From Pseudomonas sp. S04 (GTDB taxonomy: Bacteria; Pseudomonadota; Gammaproteobacteria; Pseudomonadales; Pseudomonadaceae), in assembly GCF_009834545.1 (NCBI RefSeq), contig NZ_CP019427.1, forward strand, positions 3,788,001-3,852,000: a stretch of 64,000 nucleotides of DNA. The letters run 5' to 3'. The notes under the pieces are model-generated. The model was not told the origin of the DNA, made no database searches, and saw only the letters and a program-made list of their open reading frames with translations. Below, piece after piece: positions 8,866 to 17,089 of this stretch (position 1 is its first letter; the number at the start of each line of letters is the position of its first letter). A program made the position numbers and the translations under genes.

Positions 8866-9084
8866 ATGCCACTCGTAACGATCAAAGGTATTGAAGGCGT
8901 TTTCTCCGATGAGCAAAAAGCCGAGGTCATTCGCAAAGTGACTGACGTCATGGTGTCGGTGGAAGGCGAAAACATGCGCGCCCTCACTTGGGTCATCTTT
9001 GAAGAGGTCAAGAGCGGAGATTGGGGCATTGCCGGCAATCCCGTGACTGCGCAGGAAGTATTGAAGCTGCAAGCCGGTAAATAA
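8866..9084 (+). CDS. 4-oxalocrotonate tautomerase-like protein
   Basis: 72-residue tautomerase-superfamily protein. The processed N-terminus would be Pro2 (MPLVTIKG), the catalytic base of the family. The beta-alpha-beta pattern MPLVTIKGIEGVFSDEQKAE...ALTWVIFEEVKSGDWGIAG and the length fit a small 4-OT-type subunit that works as a hexamer. GGAGCACACC precedes the ATG, 30 bases after the OYE stop, so it is probably co-transcribed. A role in isomerising or dehalogenating an unsaturated acid or carbonyl made or removed by the OYE-like enzyme is plausible but inferred from position only. A strong terminator follows. Confidence 0.88.
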   Translation: MPLVTIKGIEGVFSDEQKAEVIRKVTDVMVSVEGENMRALTWVIFEEVKSGDWGIAGNPVTAQEVLKLQAGK

Positions 9085-9106
9085 GGGCTTCACCTTCAAG
9101 TCATTG

Positions 9107-9155
9107 GCTCCCCGGACATTGAGTGCACTCATGCTCAGCGTCCGGGGAGCTTTTT
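9107..9155 (+). terminator. Intrinsic terminator after tautomerase gene
   Basis: GCTCCCCGGAC (9107-9117) pairs perfectly with GTCCGGGGAGC (9140-9150) and is followed by TTTTT (9151-9155). The loop itself contains the palindrome GAGTGCACTC. It separates the AhpD-OYE-tautomerase transcript from kefF, which starts only 40 bases later. Confidence 0.85.
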
Positions 9156-9194
9156 GCGTTCTAAAAGAGCGCCAGGTTTGTTGGGGATTAATCT

Positions 9195-9716
9195 GTGATT
9201 CTGATCATCTATGCCCATCCTTACCCTGAGAAATCTAACGTCAACAAGTTGATGCTCAGGCTCGCTGCCAATAATTCCGATGTCGTCATCCGCTCCCTTT
9301 ACGACCTGTATCCCGATTTCAACATTGATGTCGAAGCTGAACAGAAGGCTGTTGAGCAAGCAGACCTGCTGGTTTTGCAACATCCCCTTTATTGGTACAG
9401 CTACCCACCTCTTTTAAAGCTGTGGATCGACAAAGTGTTCACTAAGGGCTGGGCTTATGGCGAGGGCGCTGCCGCTCTCACAAACAAACACCTGCTATGG
9501 GCTGTGACTACGGGAGGAGAGCACGATCACTTCAATATCGGCGACAACCCTGGGTTCGCCGTGCTCGCCCAACCCCTTCAAGCAACAGCCAGTTACTGCG
9601 AGATGCGCTGGCTAAGTCCAGTTGCTGTCCATGGCGCCTACAGAGCTGATGAAAATGCGCTGCTCTCACAAGTGCGTGATTACAGCGCACGCCTCACCTC
9701 GTGGAGGGATGAATGA
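9195..9716 (+). CDS. kefF: KefF-like quinone oxidoreductase, ancillary subunit of KefC
   Basis: 173-residue flavodoxin-fold NAD(P)H:quinone oxidoreductase. ILIIYAHPYPEKSNVNKLML is the FMN phosphate-binding start; HPLYWYSYPPLLKLWIDKVF and GWAYGEGAAALTNKHLLW are hallmarks of the KefF/MdaB/NQO family, and the length matches KefF (176). In E. coli, KefF binds and activates the glutathione-gated potassium efflux system KefC. The start is GTG 9195 behind TTGGGGA. The stop TGA (9714-9716) touches the ATG of kefC (9717), so the two are translationally coupled, which supports the assignment. Confidence 0.92.
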   Translation: MILIIYAHPYPEKSNVNKLMLRLAANNSDVVIRSLYDLYPDFNIDVEAEQKAVEQADLLVLQHPLYWYSYPPLLKLWIDKVFTKGWAYGEGAAALTNKHLLWAVTTGGEHDHFNIGDNPGFAVLAQPLQATASYCEMRWLSPVAVHGAYRADENALLSQVRDYSARLTSWRDE

Positions 9717-11549
9717 ATGGACACTCATAGCCTGATCGAAATGCTCATCTACCTAGGCTCAGCAGCATTGATTGTGCCCATCGCCGTGCGGTCGGGATTG
9801 GGCCCCGTGTTGGGCTATCTACTGGCTGGCTGCCTGATAGGCCCATGGGGCTTGAAGCTAGTGACGGATGTGGAGTCCATCCTGCATTTTGCTGAAATCG
9901 GCGTGGTCTTGATGCTGTTCATCATTGGTCTTGAACTTGACCCGAAACGACTTTGGGCCATGCGCCGTATGGTGTTCGGTGGCGGTGCGCTGCAAATGCT
10001 TGCGTGTGGTCTCGCAATTGCCGTGTTTTGCGCGGCACTGGGCTTGAACTGGACGGCCGCACTGTTGGTGGGATTAACGCTGAGTCTCTCGTCGACCGCC
10101 ATTGCCATGCAGGCCATGAACGAACGAAACATGATCCCAACTGCCGTGGGTCGCAGCAGTTTTGCCGTGCTGTTGTTTCAGGACATCGCGGCGATTCCAC
10201 TGGTGGCAATGATTCCTTTGTTGGCCGCAAATGGTGGCACCCCTTCCGGCGCTGAACTCGCGCTGTCCATCGCAAAAGTCGTCGGTGCGATCGTCTCGGT
10301 GGTGCTCCTGGGTAAGTACGTTTCCCGCCCAGTCCTGCGCTTCGTCGCGCGCTCGGGCTTGCGTGAAATCTTCAGTGCCGTTGCGCTGTTTCTGGTGTTC
10401 GGGTTCGGCTTGTTGCTGGAGGAGGCTGGATTATCCATGGCCATGGGTGCCTTTCTCGCGGGTGTCCTGTTAGCGAGCTCGGAATATCGACACGCACTTG
10501 AAAGCGACATCGAGCCATTTAAGGGGCTGCTGCTCGGTCTGTTCTTTATCGGCGTGGGCATGTCGATCGATTTCGGCACGCTGATCGATGCACCATTGAA
10601 AGTCTTGACGCTGACCTTGGGTTTTATCCTGATCAAGCTGCTGGTGATCAAACTCCTTGGTCGCTTCTTGAGTGTCCCCACTGAACAACGCTCTTGGCAG
10701 GCGGTGTTTCTGGGTCAAGGCAGTGAGTTCGCTTTCGTCGTGTTTGGCGCAGCAACCGTTGCCGGAATTCTGGTCGACCCTTGGGGCAAAAGCCTGACCT
10801 TGGCGGTGGCGTTATCCATGTGTGTCACACCGCTGCTGATCTTGGTGCTTAATCGACTGGAATCCGCAAATAAACGGGGTAACCAGGAAGCGGACACCAT
10901 CGAACAGAGCAATCCTCGGGTGATCATCGCCGGCTTTGGTCGATTCGGCCAAATCGCCGGCCGACTACTGATGTCATGTGGGTTTGAAGTCGTAGTACTG
11001 GATCACGATCCCGATCATATCGAGACGTTGCGCAAGTTCGGAGTCAAGGTGTTCTACGGCGATGCGACCCGCATCGATTTGCTCCACGCTGCCGGCGCAG
11101 CGCAGGCAGTGGTGCTGATCAACGCAATCGACAATCAGGAAGACAACCTGGCACTCACCAGGCTGGCTCAGGAGCATTTTCCATCTCTGAAGCTGGTGGT
11201 ACGTGCTCGCGACATGGGGCACATCATCACCCTCCGCCAGATGGGGATTGAGGCAGTTGAGAGGGAAACTTTCGAGAGTGCTTTGTCCTTGGGACGCAGA
11301 GCGCTGGAGCAGCTTGGGATCGGGCGCTACGAGGCTCGAGAGCGCGCGGATAGATTCCGCCGATTGAATCTGGAGATGCTTGAAGAAATGGCGGCCCAAC
11401 CCGAAGACGACACCGAGTTTAAGTACGACGCCTACAAGCGCGCTAATGCGCTGCTGACAGAAATATTCAATGAAGATCTTGCTCACCCGTTCGATAACGG
11501 GCCGGGAAAAACTCCACCTGCAATCAAGGGCAGAAACGTACCAGACTAA
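9717..11549 (+). CDS. kefC: Glutathione-regulated K+/H+ antiporter KefC-type
   Basis: 610-residue inner-membrane CPA2 antiporter. About a dozen transmembrane segments fill residues 1-385, with ELDPKRLW, the [10 protein letters not shown] segment and [16 protein letters not shown] typical of KefB/KefC. A Rossmann RCK (KTN) domain starts near 400 with [17 protein letters not shown] and D-H-D of the nucleotide site, and ends before a charged tail with a predicted helix. In E. coli this efflux system is held closed by glutathione and opened by glutathione-electrophile adducts, acidifying the cytoplasm and protecting against toxic electrophiles. Length is close to E. coli KefC (620). It ends at a convergent hairpin shared with the thioredoxin gene. 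Confidence 0.94.
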   Translation: MDTHSLIEMLIYLGSAALIVPIAVRSGLGPVLGYLLAGCLIGPWGLKLVTDVESILHFAEIGVVLMLFIIGLELDPKRLWAMRRMVFGGGALQMLACGLAIAVFCAALGLNWTAALLVGLTLSLSSTAIAMQAMNERNMIPTAVGRSSFAVLLFQDIAAIPLVAMIPLLAANGGTPSGAELALSIAKVVGAIVSVVLLGKYVSRPVLRFVARSGLREIFSAVALFLVFGFGLLLEEAGLSMAMGAFLAGVLLASSEYRHALESDIEPFKGLLLGLFFIGVGMSIDFGTLIDAPLKVLTLTLGFILIKLLVIKLLGRFLSVPTEQRSWQAVFLGQGSEFAFVVFGAATVAGILVDPWGKSLTLAVALSMCVTPLLILVLNRLESANKRGNQEADTIEQSNPRVIIAGFGRFGQIAGRLLMSCGFEVVVLDHDPDHIETLRKFGVKVFYGDATRIDLLHAAGAAQAVVLINAIDNQEDNLALTRLAQEHFPSLKLVVRARDMGHIITLRQMGIEAVERETFESALSLGRRALEQLGIGRYEARERADRFRRLNLEMLEEMAAQPEDDTEFKYDAYKRANALLTEIFNEDLAHPFDNGPGKTPPAIKGRNVPD

Positions 11550-11560
11550 GCCATGGCGCT

Positions 11561-11581
11561 GAGGCTCGATTAACGAGCCTC
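11561..11581. terminator. Bidirectional hairpin between convergent kefC and thioredoxin genes
   Basis: GAGGCTCG (11561-11568), ATTAA loop and CGAGCCTC (11574-11581) form a perfect 8-bp stem that overlaps the thioredoxin stop codon. T-runs are weak on both sides. It is the meeting point of the two arms of the island. Confidence 0.6.
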
Positions 11582-11899
11582 TTCCAGCTCCGCCAGTATT
11601 ACCTTCTTCAAGGCAGAGACGGACCGAGACCCAGGCATGACCCGCAAAAGTCGGCCCTGATGGAAGACCGCCAAAGACGGCACCGCGCGAATGCCATACA
11701 TTTGCGCAATCGTCGGCGACACCGCGACGTCTATCTTCCCAAATACTGCCAAGGCGTGAAGCTTTTCCTCCAGCGCATGAAAGATCGGCTTCATCTCCTG
11801 ACAAGGCTTACACCAGGACGCTGAAAACAGCACAACGCTGCTGCCTTTTGCAATAAATCGAGCGAACTTTGGAGCGCTCAACTCAACGATACGGCTCAT
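11570..11899 (-). CDS. Thioredoxin-fold protein
   Basis: 109-residue thioredoxin. The active site is W29-C30-K-P-C33, preceded by VVLFSASWC and followed by the cis-Pro segment GIRAVPSLAVF; the KIDVAVSP and GRLLRVMPG segments are standard. Lys instead of Gly at the third active-site position is a variation seen in accessory thioredoxins and can change redox potential. No signal peptide, so it is cytoplasmic. It is the last gene of the minus-strand arm, 61 bases after the FrnE-like gene, and probably reduces disulfides in or around the products of that arm. Confidence 0.92.
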   Translation of the reverse strand: MSRIVELSAPKFARFIAKGSSVVLFSASWCKPCQEMKPIFHALEEKLHALAVFGKIDVAVSPTIAQMYGIRAVPSLAVFHQGRLLRVMPGSRSVSALKKVILAELEEAR

Positions 11900-11960
11900 C
11901 AGATCCTCCTCCAGACTATGCGAGGTGCGGTACCACTAGGGACCGCACAACCAGTGCCTA

Positions 11961-12659
11961 TCAAACTTTGCAGCCATCGATACCGCAGACTTGTCCTGCA
12001 AAATCCTCTTCCTTGACCTGTACCTTTGCTTGCATCTTATTCAGCGCTTCGAGAAAAACGGCCTCAGGCTGAGCGCCGGACAGCGAGAACTCGTTGTTGA
12101 AGACGAACATCGGCACGCCCGATCCCAATTGCGCAGCGAAGTGCTCGTCCTCTTCCATCTCAACGCGTATTTCTACGGATGACCATGCTAGCTGGATCGA
12201 TTCTTCCGACACGCCCACTTCCCGCGCAATCGCCTCCAGACTGGAGCGATCAAACAGTGACTTGCCATGGGTAGTGCTTTGTTCGTACAACGCTTCCATG
12301 AGACGCTTTTTCACTGTCGGTTCTTCAACTGCCTTGACCAGCACATGAGCGTCTGCGGTATCGCCAAACTGCATAGTCGCAAAGCGGTAATCAAGGCCGT
12401 CTGCTTTACCGTATTTGAGTACGGTACTCATCATCGCTTCAGCGGTGTCTGCGTTCCCGAGCTTGCGCTTTAGAGCAGCAATCATGGGTTCAGGTGTGTG
12501 GTTCGCCGCCAAGCGATAAGCACGAATATTTATCTGAACTGCGTCTTTTTCTTCAAAGCGATCCAGCGCTTTTTCAAAGCGACGCTTTGCGACCCAGCAC
12601 CAAGGGCAAACAAAATCAGACCAGATATCGACTACGTATTTTTTCGAAGTGGTTTGCAT
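11961..12659 (-). CDS. DsbA-family oxidoreductase, FrnE-like
   Basis: 232-residue cytoplasmic DsbA-fold protein of the FrnE/HCCA-isomerase-like branch. The opening VVDIWSDFVCPWCW contains C18-P-W-C21; GVPMFVFNNEFSLSGAQP carries the cis-Pro and the family's characteristic loop. A second Cys pair, C-G-I-D-G-C, sits at the extreme C-terminus and may act as a resolving or metal-binding pair; FrnE of Deinococcus is known to use a second CxnC motif. It starts 3 bases after the TetR stop, so it is co-transcribed and likely translationally coupled. Function in oxidative or electrophile stress is inferred from family and context. Confidence 0.88.
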   Translation of the reverse strand: MQTTSKKYVVDIWSDFVCPWCWVAKRRFEKALDRFEEKDAVQINIRAYRLAANHTPEPMIAALKRKLGNADTAEAMMSTVLKYGKADGLDYRFATMQFGDTADAHVLVKAVEEPTVKKRLMEALYEQSTTHGKSLFDRSSLEAIAREVGVSEESIQLAWSSVEIRVEMEEDEHFAAQLGSGVPMFVFNNEFSLSGAQPEAVFLEALNKMQAKVQVKEEDFAGQVCGIDGCKV

Positions 12660-12662
12660 AAG

Positions 12663-13253
12663 TCATCCTGCGAGAAGAAATGAAGACCGCATTGCCAGCG
12701 ACTCAAGCAAATGGTCAAAGCCAGCTAAAGGGTAGGTTGATCGGCCCAATGCCCAATCGATGAGGCTTGAGCCCTCTAGCGTGCTCAGCAGCATGAAGGC
12801 GTATTCCTCAACGGGTTTATCCAGCAACCAGTGGTGCAGTTGGACTGCGTCATTGAGGGTGGCCGTCAGCCAGTCGAGCTGAGACTCAAAAAAATCCCGA
12901 GTGAGCTCTTGCAGCGAGATGGGCAATGCGGCCATTTCTGCCGCCAATGCACCACACAACGGCAGCAGCCCGTCATGGGCGCTGACGACGAACAGCCGCG
13001 AAAACTCACGTAGCCGCAACAGCGGATCGGGATGCCTGATTTCTATCGAGCCAAGCGTCTCTGTGAATCGATGGATGTAATCCCTGATCAATTCCGCGCC
13101 CAGACATTCCTTGGTCGGGAAGTGATGATGAATACTGGCTTTCCTGATTCCGATCTGTGCTGCTAGGTCGGCGTAACTGAACGCTGAGTAACCTCTGGAG
13201 CGCATCTGTATTTGCGCGACATTCAACAGTGCGGCTTTTGTCGTGATAGACAT
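12663..13253 (-). CDS. TetR-family regulator of the electrophile island
   Basis: 196-residue TetR repressor. The HTH covers about residues 21-47 (GYSAFSYADLAAQIGIRKASIHHHFPTKE), with the recognition helix ASIHHHF. Start at Met 13253; a GTG/ATG four codons earlier is possible. Cys50 follows the HTH and Cys100 lies in LLPLCGALAAEM at the start of the ligand-binding region, close to where NemR-type regulators carry their electrophile-sensing Cys106. It shares the HTH and the LLPLCGALAAE block with the TetR at 15162-15737, so the two are paralogues. It sits inside the minus-strand operon between SDR and FrnE-like genes and is the best candidate to bind the two matching sites at 7273 and 14831. 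Confidence 0.9.
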   Translation of the reverse strand: MSITTKAALLNVAQIQMRSRGYSAFSYADLAAQIGIRKASIHHHFPTKECLGAELIRDYIHRFTETLGSIEIRHPDPLLRLREFSRLFVVSAHDGLLPLCGALAAEMAALPISLQELTRDFFESQLDWLTATLNDAVQLHHWLLDKPVEEYAFMLLSTLEGSSLIDWALGRSTYPLAGFDHLLESLAMRSSFLLAG

Positions 13254-13356
13254 TGGAGACTCCACCGGCCAGCGTTCAGCCGTTTTTTAGCCAAGGCAGC
13301 GAGCCGCTGAGCGCCCTCCCGGAGGAGGGCCATTCCATTCGCGCTGCACTTTCGGG

Positions 13357-14130
13357 TTAGGCACGTACGGCCATGATCCCGGCGTCCACGTCCCAGATTG
13401 CGCCTGTCACCCACGATGTCTTGTCCGACAGCAGGAACAGAATGGTATTGGCGACGTCTTCTGGAACACCAACTCGACCCAGCGGGTGGAAATCGTTCAG
13501 CGACTTCATGGCTTCCGGAATCGCTTCCTTGTCCATGAAACCCTCGTAGATCGAGGTGTGAACAATGCCTGGCGATACCGCATTGACGCGGATACCCGAA
13601 TGAGCCAATTCGATAGCCAGGTTGCGTGTCAACGCATGCAGACCTGCTTTGGCCATCGAGTAGGCGGAGGCAGGAGAACCGGCTAGTGCCGCCTGTGCAC
13701 CGATGGAGCCGATATTGACGATCGAACCCTCACGCTTGGCTGCAAGCATGTTTTTGACCACTGCCTGTGTGATGAAGAAGGTCGCGCGGTTGAGCGACAG
13801 GTACATGTCGTACTCAGCTTCGTCGTGCTCGGTGAATGGTTTTGGAATGAAGATCCCGGCCGAGTTCACCATCAGGCTGATGTCGCTGTGCTTGGCGTTG
13901 ATTTCGTCACGGACGAAGTTCATGCCTTCTTCAGTCATTAAGTTGGCCACGATCACCGAGACCGAACCCAGTGGGCTCAGCTCGTTACGAACGGCGTCAG
14001 CTTTATCTTGCTTGCTGCCGGTAAGCACTACGCTACCGCCTGCCTTGAGCACCATGCGCGCGGTTTCCAGACCCATGCCACTGGTGCCGCCGACGACCAA
14101 AAGTTTCTTGCCTTTGAAAAAATCGTTCAT
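13357..14130 (-). CDS. Short-chain dehydrogenase/reductase
   Basis: 257-residue classical SDR, NAD(P)-dependent carbonyl/alcohol oxidoreductase. The nucleotide-binding GGTSGMG is at 14-20, NSAG at 89-92, and the catalytic Ser142, Tyr157 and Lys161 are in place (Y-S-M-A-K). The C-terminal [27 protein letters not shown] is standard. Gly-rich motif begins with Gly rather than Thr, as in many FabG-like SDRs. It is the second gene of the minus-strand arm, 93 bases after the OsmC-like gene. Reduction of a reactive aldehyde or ketone would fit the island but the substrate is unknown. Confidence 0.92.
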   Translation of the reverse strand: MNDFFKGKKLLVVGGTSGMGLETARMVLKAGGSVVLTGSKQDKADAVRNELSPLGSVSVIVANLMTEEGMNFVRDEINAKHSDISLMVNSAGIFIPKPFTEHDEAEYDMYLSLNRATFFITQAVVKNMLAAKREGSIVNIGSIGAQAALAGSPASAYSMAKAGLHALTRNLAIELAHSGIRVNAVSPGIVHTSIYEGFMDKEAIPEAMKSLNDFHPLGRVGVPEDVANTILFLLSDKTSWVTGAIWDVDAGIMAVRA

Positions 14131-14223
14131 TACAGACTCCGGGAATCCAGATTTCGTAAGAGGGCACCAAAGCAGCTTTCTACCTGGTGCTCACAAGTTG
14201 TCTATCTCGATGAAGCAGGCGAT

Positions 14224-14778
14224 TTAGCCTTCAAGGACTTCGAGGGTTGGCACCATGCGGATGGCTTTCGAAAAGTTGGCGTAGTTGACTGACGTTTTCA
14301 GCACCACCTTGTGCAACTCTTCAACGCGCTCGCGGGAGGCGTCGGTGTGCAGGCGAATCACGACGTTCACTTCGTCGTAGCCAGGGTTGACGGTTTCGTC
14401 GATGCCCAGGAAACCGCGAAGGTCGAGGGTGCCGTCAGTCTCGATTTCCAGGCTGTGAATCTTGATGCCCATCATTGCCGCATTCGCTGCGTAGCCGACC
14501 GACATGCAAGCGTTGAGCGCTGCCATCAGCAGTTCCTGTGGGTTAGGTGCGGTGTTTTGGCCCAGCAGTTCATTTGGCTCATCGGCGACAATTTCAAAGT
14601 TGCGCGAGTAGGTTTCCCCGGCCAGGTTATAGCGATTGACCTTCGCGACGGAACGGGTTTGGCCTTTCCACTCGGTCTTCACGTTAAAACTTGCATGACG
14701 CTTGGTCGCATCCTCAGCAACGCCTTGGGCAAACTGCTGGAGTGCGGCGACATCGATACCATTCAGATTGTTGCTCAT
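14224..14778 (-). CDS. OsmC-family protein with a single Cys
   Basis: 184-residue OsmC/Ohr-fold protein, YhfA-like branch. NPQELLMAALNACMSVGYAANA at 79-100 holds the family's helix, with Cys91 as the only cysteine in the protein. Classical Ohr/OsmC peroxidases use two Cys, so this member lacks the resolving partner and would need an external thiol such as the thioredoxin encoded in the same operon, or may not be a peroxidase at all. First gene of the minus-strand arm, preceded by an operator-like palindrome at 14831. A GAGGAACG ribosome site lies just before the ATG. Confidence 0.9.
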   Translation of the reverse strand: MSNNLNGIDVAALQQFAQGVAEDATKRHASFNVKTEWKGQTRSVAKVNRYNLAGETYSRNFEIVADEPNELLGQNTAPNPQELLMAALNACMSVGYAANAAMMGIKIHSLEIETDGTLDLRGFLGIDETVNPGYDEVNVVIRLHTDASRERVEELHKVVLKTSVNYANFSKAIRMVPTLEVLEG

Positions 14779-14830
14779 GTGTTCGTTCCTCTTCGGATGG
14801 ACCGGGCGTTAGGCCCGGAAGAGAAACAAG

Positions 14831-14850
14831 CCTACCAACTAGTAGGTTGG
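14831..14850 (-). promoter_or_regulatory. Operator-like palindrome, right end of electrophile island
   Basis: CCTACCAACTAGTAGGTTGG, a palindrome broken only at four symmetric positions (core ACC-N-ACTAGT-N-GGT). It lies 53-72 bases upstream of the OsmC-like start and shares 14 of 20 bases, in the same register, with 7273-7292. TetR operators commonly have this form. Confidence 0.65.
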
Positions 14851-15161
14851 ATATCAATAGGCTATTTCTTTACAGCTGAGCGTCGCAAGAAACTTGCTCT
14901 AACAGATATTCTGGAATACGCGCGCTTGCGATCACCGTAGAGGTGTCGCAGCTCTCAAAAAAATCAGCTCGGGTTTGCTGGGGTAAAGAAGGGGGAAAGT
15001 GTCCGCGACAATTGCAGGACTCGACGTGCTCCCGATAGAAGGAGCGCGCGAATGCAGAATTTAGAGGATCGAGACTGGGGGATGAAACGATCACGAGGAG
15101 GCGGTAAGGCCGTGCTGGTCATAGCAGAGCCGAAGGCTAGGGAAGCGGAAGCTGTTATGCC
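14851..15161. other. Intergenic stretch with no convincing gene
   Basis: Between the operator at 14831 and the second TetR gene. A short plus-strand frame starting ATG 15051 with AGAAGGAG ahead of it could encode about 58 residues (MQNLEDRDWGMKRSRGGG...), but its second half overlaps the TetR coding strand. It has no family I recognise. It may be a remnant of a lost gene. Confidence 0.35.
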
Positions 15162-15737
15162 TCAGTGGCGCGTTCCCGCAGCCCTGAGCCCATCTAAAAT
15201 GAATTCAAAACCAGAAAACTGCTCGTAGTTGTCGTTCAGCGCCCAAGATACAAAGCTGCCGCCTTCTAATGTGTTCAAGATGAGCCTGGCGACCTTCACT
15301 CGGTCGAGATCTGCTTTGAGTTCGCCGGCTTCTTGGCCCTTCACGATATTTTCCTGAAGCCAGTTGAGGTGGATCTCGAAAAAATCTCTCGTCAACTGCT
15401 TCAGGCTATTAGGCAAAGCCAGCAGCTCCGCCGCCAAGGCTCCACAGAGCGGAAGCAGAGCGCTTTCGCTGCTTTTCGCGAACATCATGGCGAAAGCATT
15501 GAGCCGATCAACAGTGCCGGTATTTTCAACATTGATGTATTCCAGCTGACTCTTGAAGCGGAACAGGTAGCCCTCAACGATGGCAATCGCCAGACCTTCT
15601 TTGGTGGGAAAGTGGTGATGAATACTCGCCTTCCTGATACCGATCTCTTCAGCCAGATCAGCGTAGCTGAAAGCTGCATAGCCTTTCGTACGCAACAAAA
15701 TCTCTGCGCTGGCAAGGAGGTCAGAACGTGTACTCAT
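15162..15737 (-). CDS. TetR-family regulator, paralogue of the island TetR
   Basis: 191-residue TetR protein. HTH at about residues 19-46 (GYAAFSYADLAEEIGIRKASIHHHFPTKE), nearly identical to that of the TetR at 12663-13253, and the same LLPLCGALAAE block with Cys98. The near-identical recognition helices (both ASIHHHF) suggest that the two proteins could recognise related or the same DNA. Monocistronic on the minus strand; its own promoter region carries the palindrome ATTGATCAAT within GCCGC/GCGGC arms. It may be a second sensor for the island or control a distant target. Confidence 0.9.
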   Translation of the reverse strand: MSTRSDLLASAEILLRTKGYAAFSYADLAEEIGIRKASIHHHFPTKEGLAIAIVEGYLFRFKSQLEYINVENTGTVDRLNAFAMMFAKSSESALLPLCGALAAELLALPNSLKQLTRDFFEIHLNWLQENIVKGQEAGELKADLDRVKVARLILNTLEGGSFVSWALNDNYEQFSGFEFILDGLRAAGTRH

Positions 15738-15740
15738 AAT

Positions 15741-15766
15741 GCCGCTTCCAAATTGATCAATGCGGC
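15741..15766 (-). promoter_or_regulatory. Inverted repeat before second TetR gene
   Basis: GCCGC (15741-15745) and GCGGC (15762-15766) flank ATTGATCAAT (15752-15761), starting 4 bases before the TetR start codon. Candidate autoregulatory site; it does not resemble the CCTACC sites. Confidence 0.4.
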
Positions 15767-16010
15767 ATCATAAATTAGTACTTACTCATAAGACAGCGCT
15801 CGGTTTGTCCACACCTGTCGCATCTCAATGGCTGTTTTCTGCCCATCACGACAAACGGAAACCCCCCACCTTGTACAACCCCCCATCTCGTCCTATCGTT
15901 AAATCCCTCAGAGCACCTTTAAATTCACGCGGCCCAACAGCCCCAGTTAACCGCGTGTGATACAGAGATCGGGGCAAGCACTGATTAGATTCAGTGCGAG
16001 GAGAATGCTC

Positions 16011-16274
16011 ATGATCCGCAGATACTATCTAACCGCCCTCACCGCCCTGGCCCTTGCAGTTGGCGGCTCCTGGGTGCCGACACTGGCTTTCGCCACCGAT
16101 CAGGCTGACCAGCGGCAGGAGTCGCGCGATACCAAGCAGGAGGGGCGTGATGCTTCTCGGGAGACCAAGGAGGCTTGCAAGGAAGGCGACGAGAAGAGTC
16201 GCGCCGATTGCCGCCAGGACAAGCGCGATACCAAGCAAGACACGCGCGACACTGCGCGAGACATCAAGTACTGA
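16011..16274 (+). CDS. Small exported highly charged protein
   Basis: 87-residue protein with a clear Sec signal peptide (MIRRYYLTALTALALAVGGS...LAFA, cleavage near residue 26). The mature part is almost wholly charged, with recurring R-D-T-K-Q / R-E-T-K units (ESRDTKQEGRDASRETKEA ... DKRDTKQDTRDTARDIKY) and two Cys, and should form a single long helix in the periplasm. The ATG at 16011 is eight bases after GAGGAGA and is preferred over ATG 16005, which is too close. No named family recognised; similar charged periplasmic proteins are common in Pseudomonas. It is followed by a hairpin (16347-16374) and a DUF502 gene. Confidence 0.75.
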   Translation: MIRRYYLTALTALALAVGGSWVPTLAFATDQADQRQESRDTKQEGRDASRETKEACKEGDEKSRADCRQDKRDTKQDTRDTARDIKY

Positions 16275-16346
16275 TTGCGTAGATCTCACCCTCGCACTTC
16301 GCTGCGGGGTCAGGACAGGTTGATCCTTCGGTTATCGGTTGGAGCT

Positions 16347-16374
16347 GCGCGGCGTGTTGATTGGAGCGCCGCGC
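16347..16374 (+). terminator. Hairpin without T-run between small exported protein and DUF502 gene
   Basis: GCGCGGCG (16347-16354) and CGCCGCGC (16367-16374) form an 8-bp stem with a 12-base loop. No T-run follows, so termination is uncertain. Confidence 0.4.
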
Positions 16375-16441
16375 ACAACAACTGCAGGGGGCGATCAAGG
16401 GGCGCGGCCCTATTCCGCCAATCCCGACAGGGGCAGTGCAT

Positions 16442-17077
16442 ATGAAGACGGCGCTCGGATACTTCGCCAAACGGGTACTTGCTGGTCTGCTGGTTATCGT
16501 CCCGATTTATCTCGCGATCCTGGTGCTGCTCAAGGGCATGAAGTCGCTGGGACAACTGGTGCGACCCTTCTCCCAACTGTTGCCGGAATGGCTGCCTGCC
16601 GAGCAGTTGTTATCGTTGATCCTGGTGTTGTTGATCTGCTTTTTCATTGGCGCCGCCCTGCGTACCGGTTTGGGCGAGCGCACCCGCGCGCGGGCAGAAC
16701 GGGCGGTGTTTGAAAAAATCCCCGGCTACAGCCTGTTCCGCAGCCTGACCCAGCAAGTGGCGGGTGATAGCCGGCAAAACGTCTGGAAGCCGGCCTTGGT
16801 CGAAATCGAAGATGCGCTGGTCCCGGCGTTCATCATTGAAGTGTTCGATGACGGCCGCTATACGATTTTCGTCCCTTCGGTGCCCACGCCATTGGCCGGC
16901 GCCATCTATGTGCTGGAAGCAAGCCGCGTGCATCCGCTGGATGTGTCCTTCACTGATGCCTTCAAGGTCATCAGCAAATGGGGTTTGGGTGCCAAGGATC
17001 TGGTGGCGGCCATGGAAGCCGGGGCCAAGCGGCCTGAGGTTCCAGTGGTCGCCAGCAAGGTTGATGCAGCACCTTGA
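16442..17077 (+). CDS. DUF502 family membrane protein
   Basis: 211-residue inner-membrane protein of the DUF502 family. Two membrane segments are at about 9-33 (AKRVLAGLLVIVPIYLAILVLL) and 56-76 (LLSLILVLLICFFIGAAL), followed by the conserved cytoplasmic segment IPGYSLFRSLTQQVAG and VFVPSVPTPLAGAIY-like IFVPSVPTPLAGAIYVL. Function is unknown. Start at ATG 16442, with AGGGGCAG just upstream; the open frame before it is not coding. It converges with the nucleotidyltransferase-like gene, leaving only 12 bases between stops. Confidence 0.88.
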   Translation: MKTALGYFAKRVLAGLLVIVPIYLAILVLLKGMKSLGQLVRPFSQLLPEWLPAEQLLSLILVLLICFFIGAALRTGLGERTRARAERAVFEKIPGYSLFRSLTQQVAGDSRQNVWKPALVEIEDALVPAFIIEVFDDGRYTIFVPSVPTPLAGAIYVLEASRVHPLDVSFTDAFKVISKWGLGAKDLVAAMEAGAKRPEVPVVASKVDAAP

Positions 17078-17089
17078 TTCGCCTCGTTC

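Noticed and set aside
15051..15230. Short plus-strand ORF MQNLEDRDWGMKRSRGGG...
   Set aside because: It has a fair ribosome site but no homology I recognise, and half of it overlaps the TetR gene on the other strand; too weak to call.
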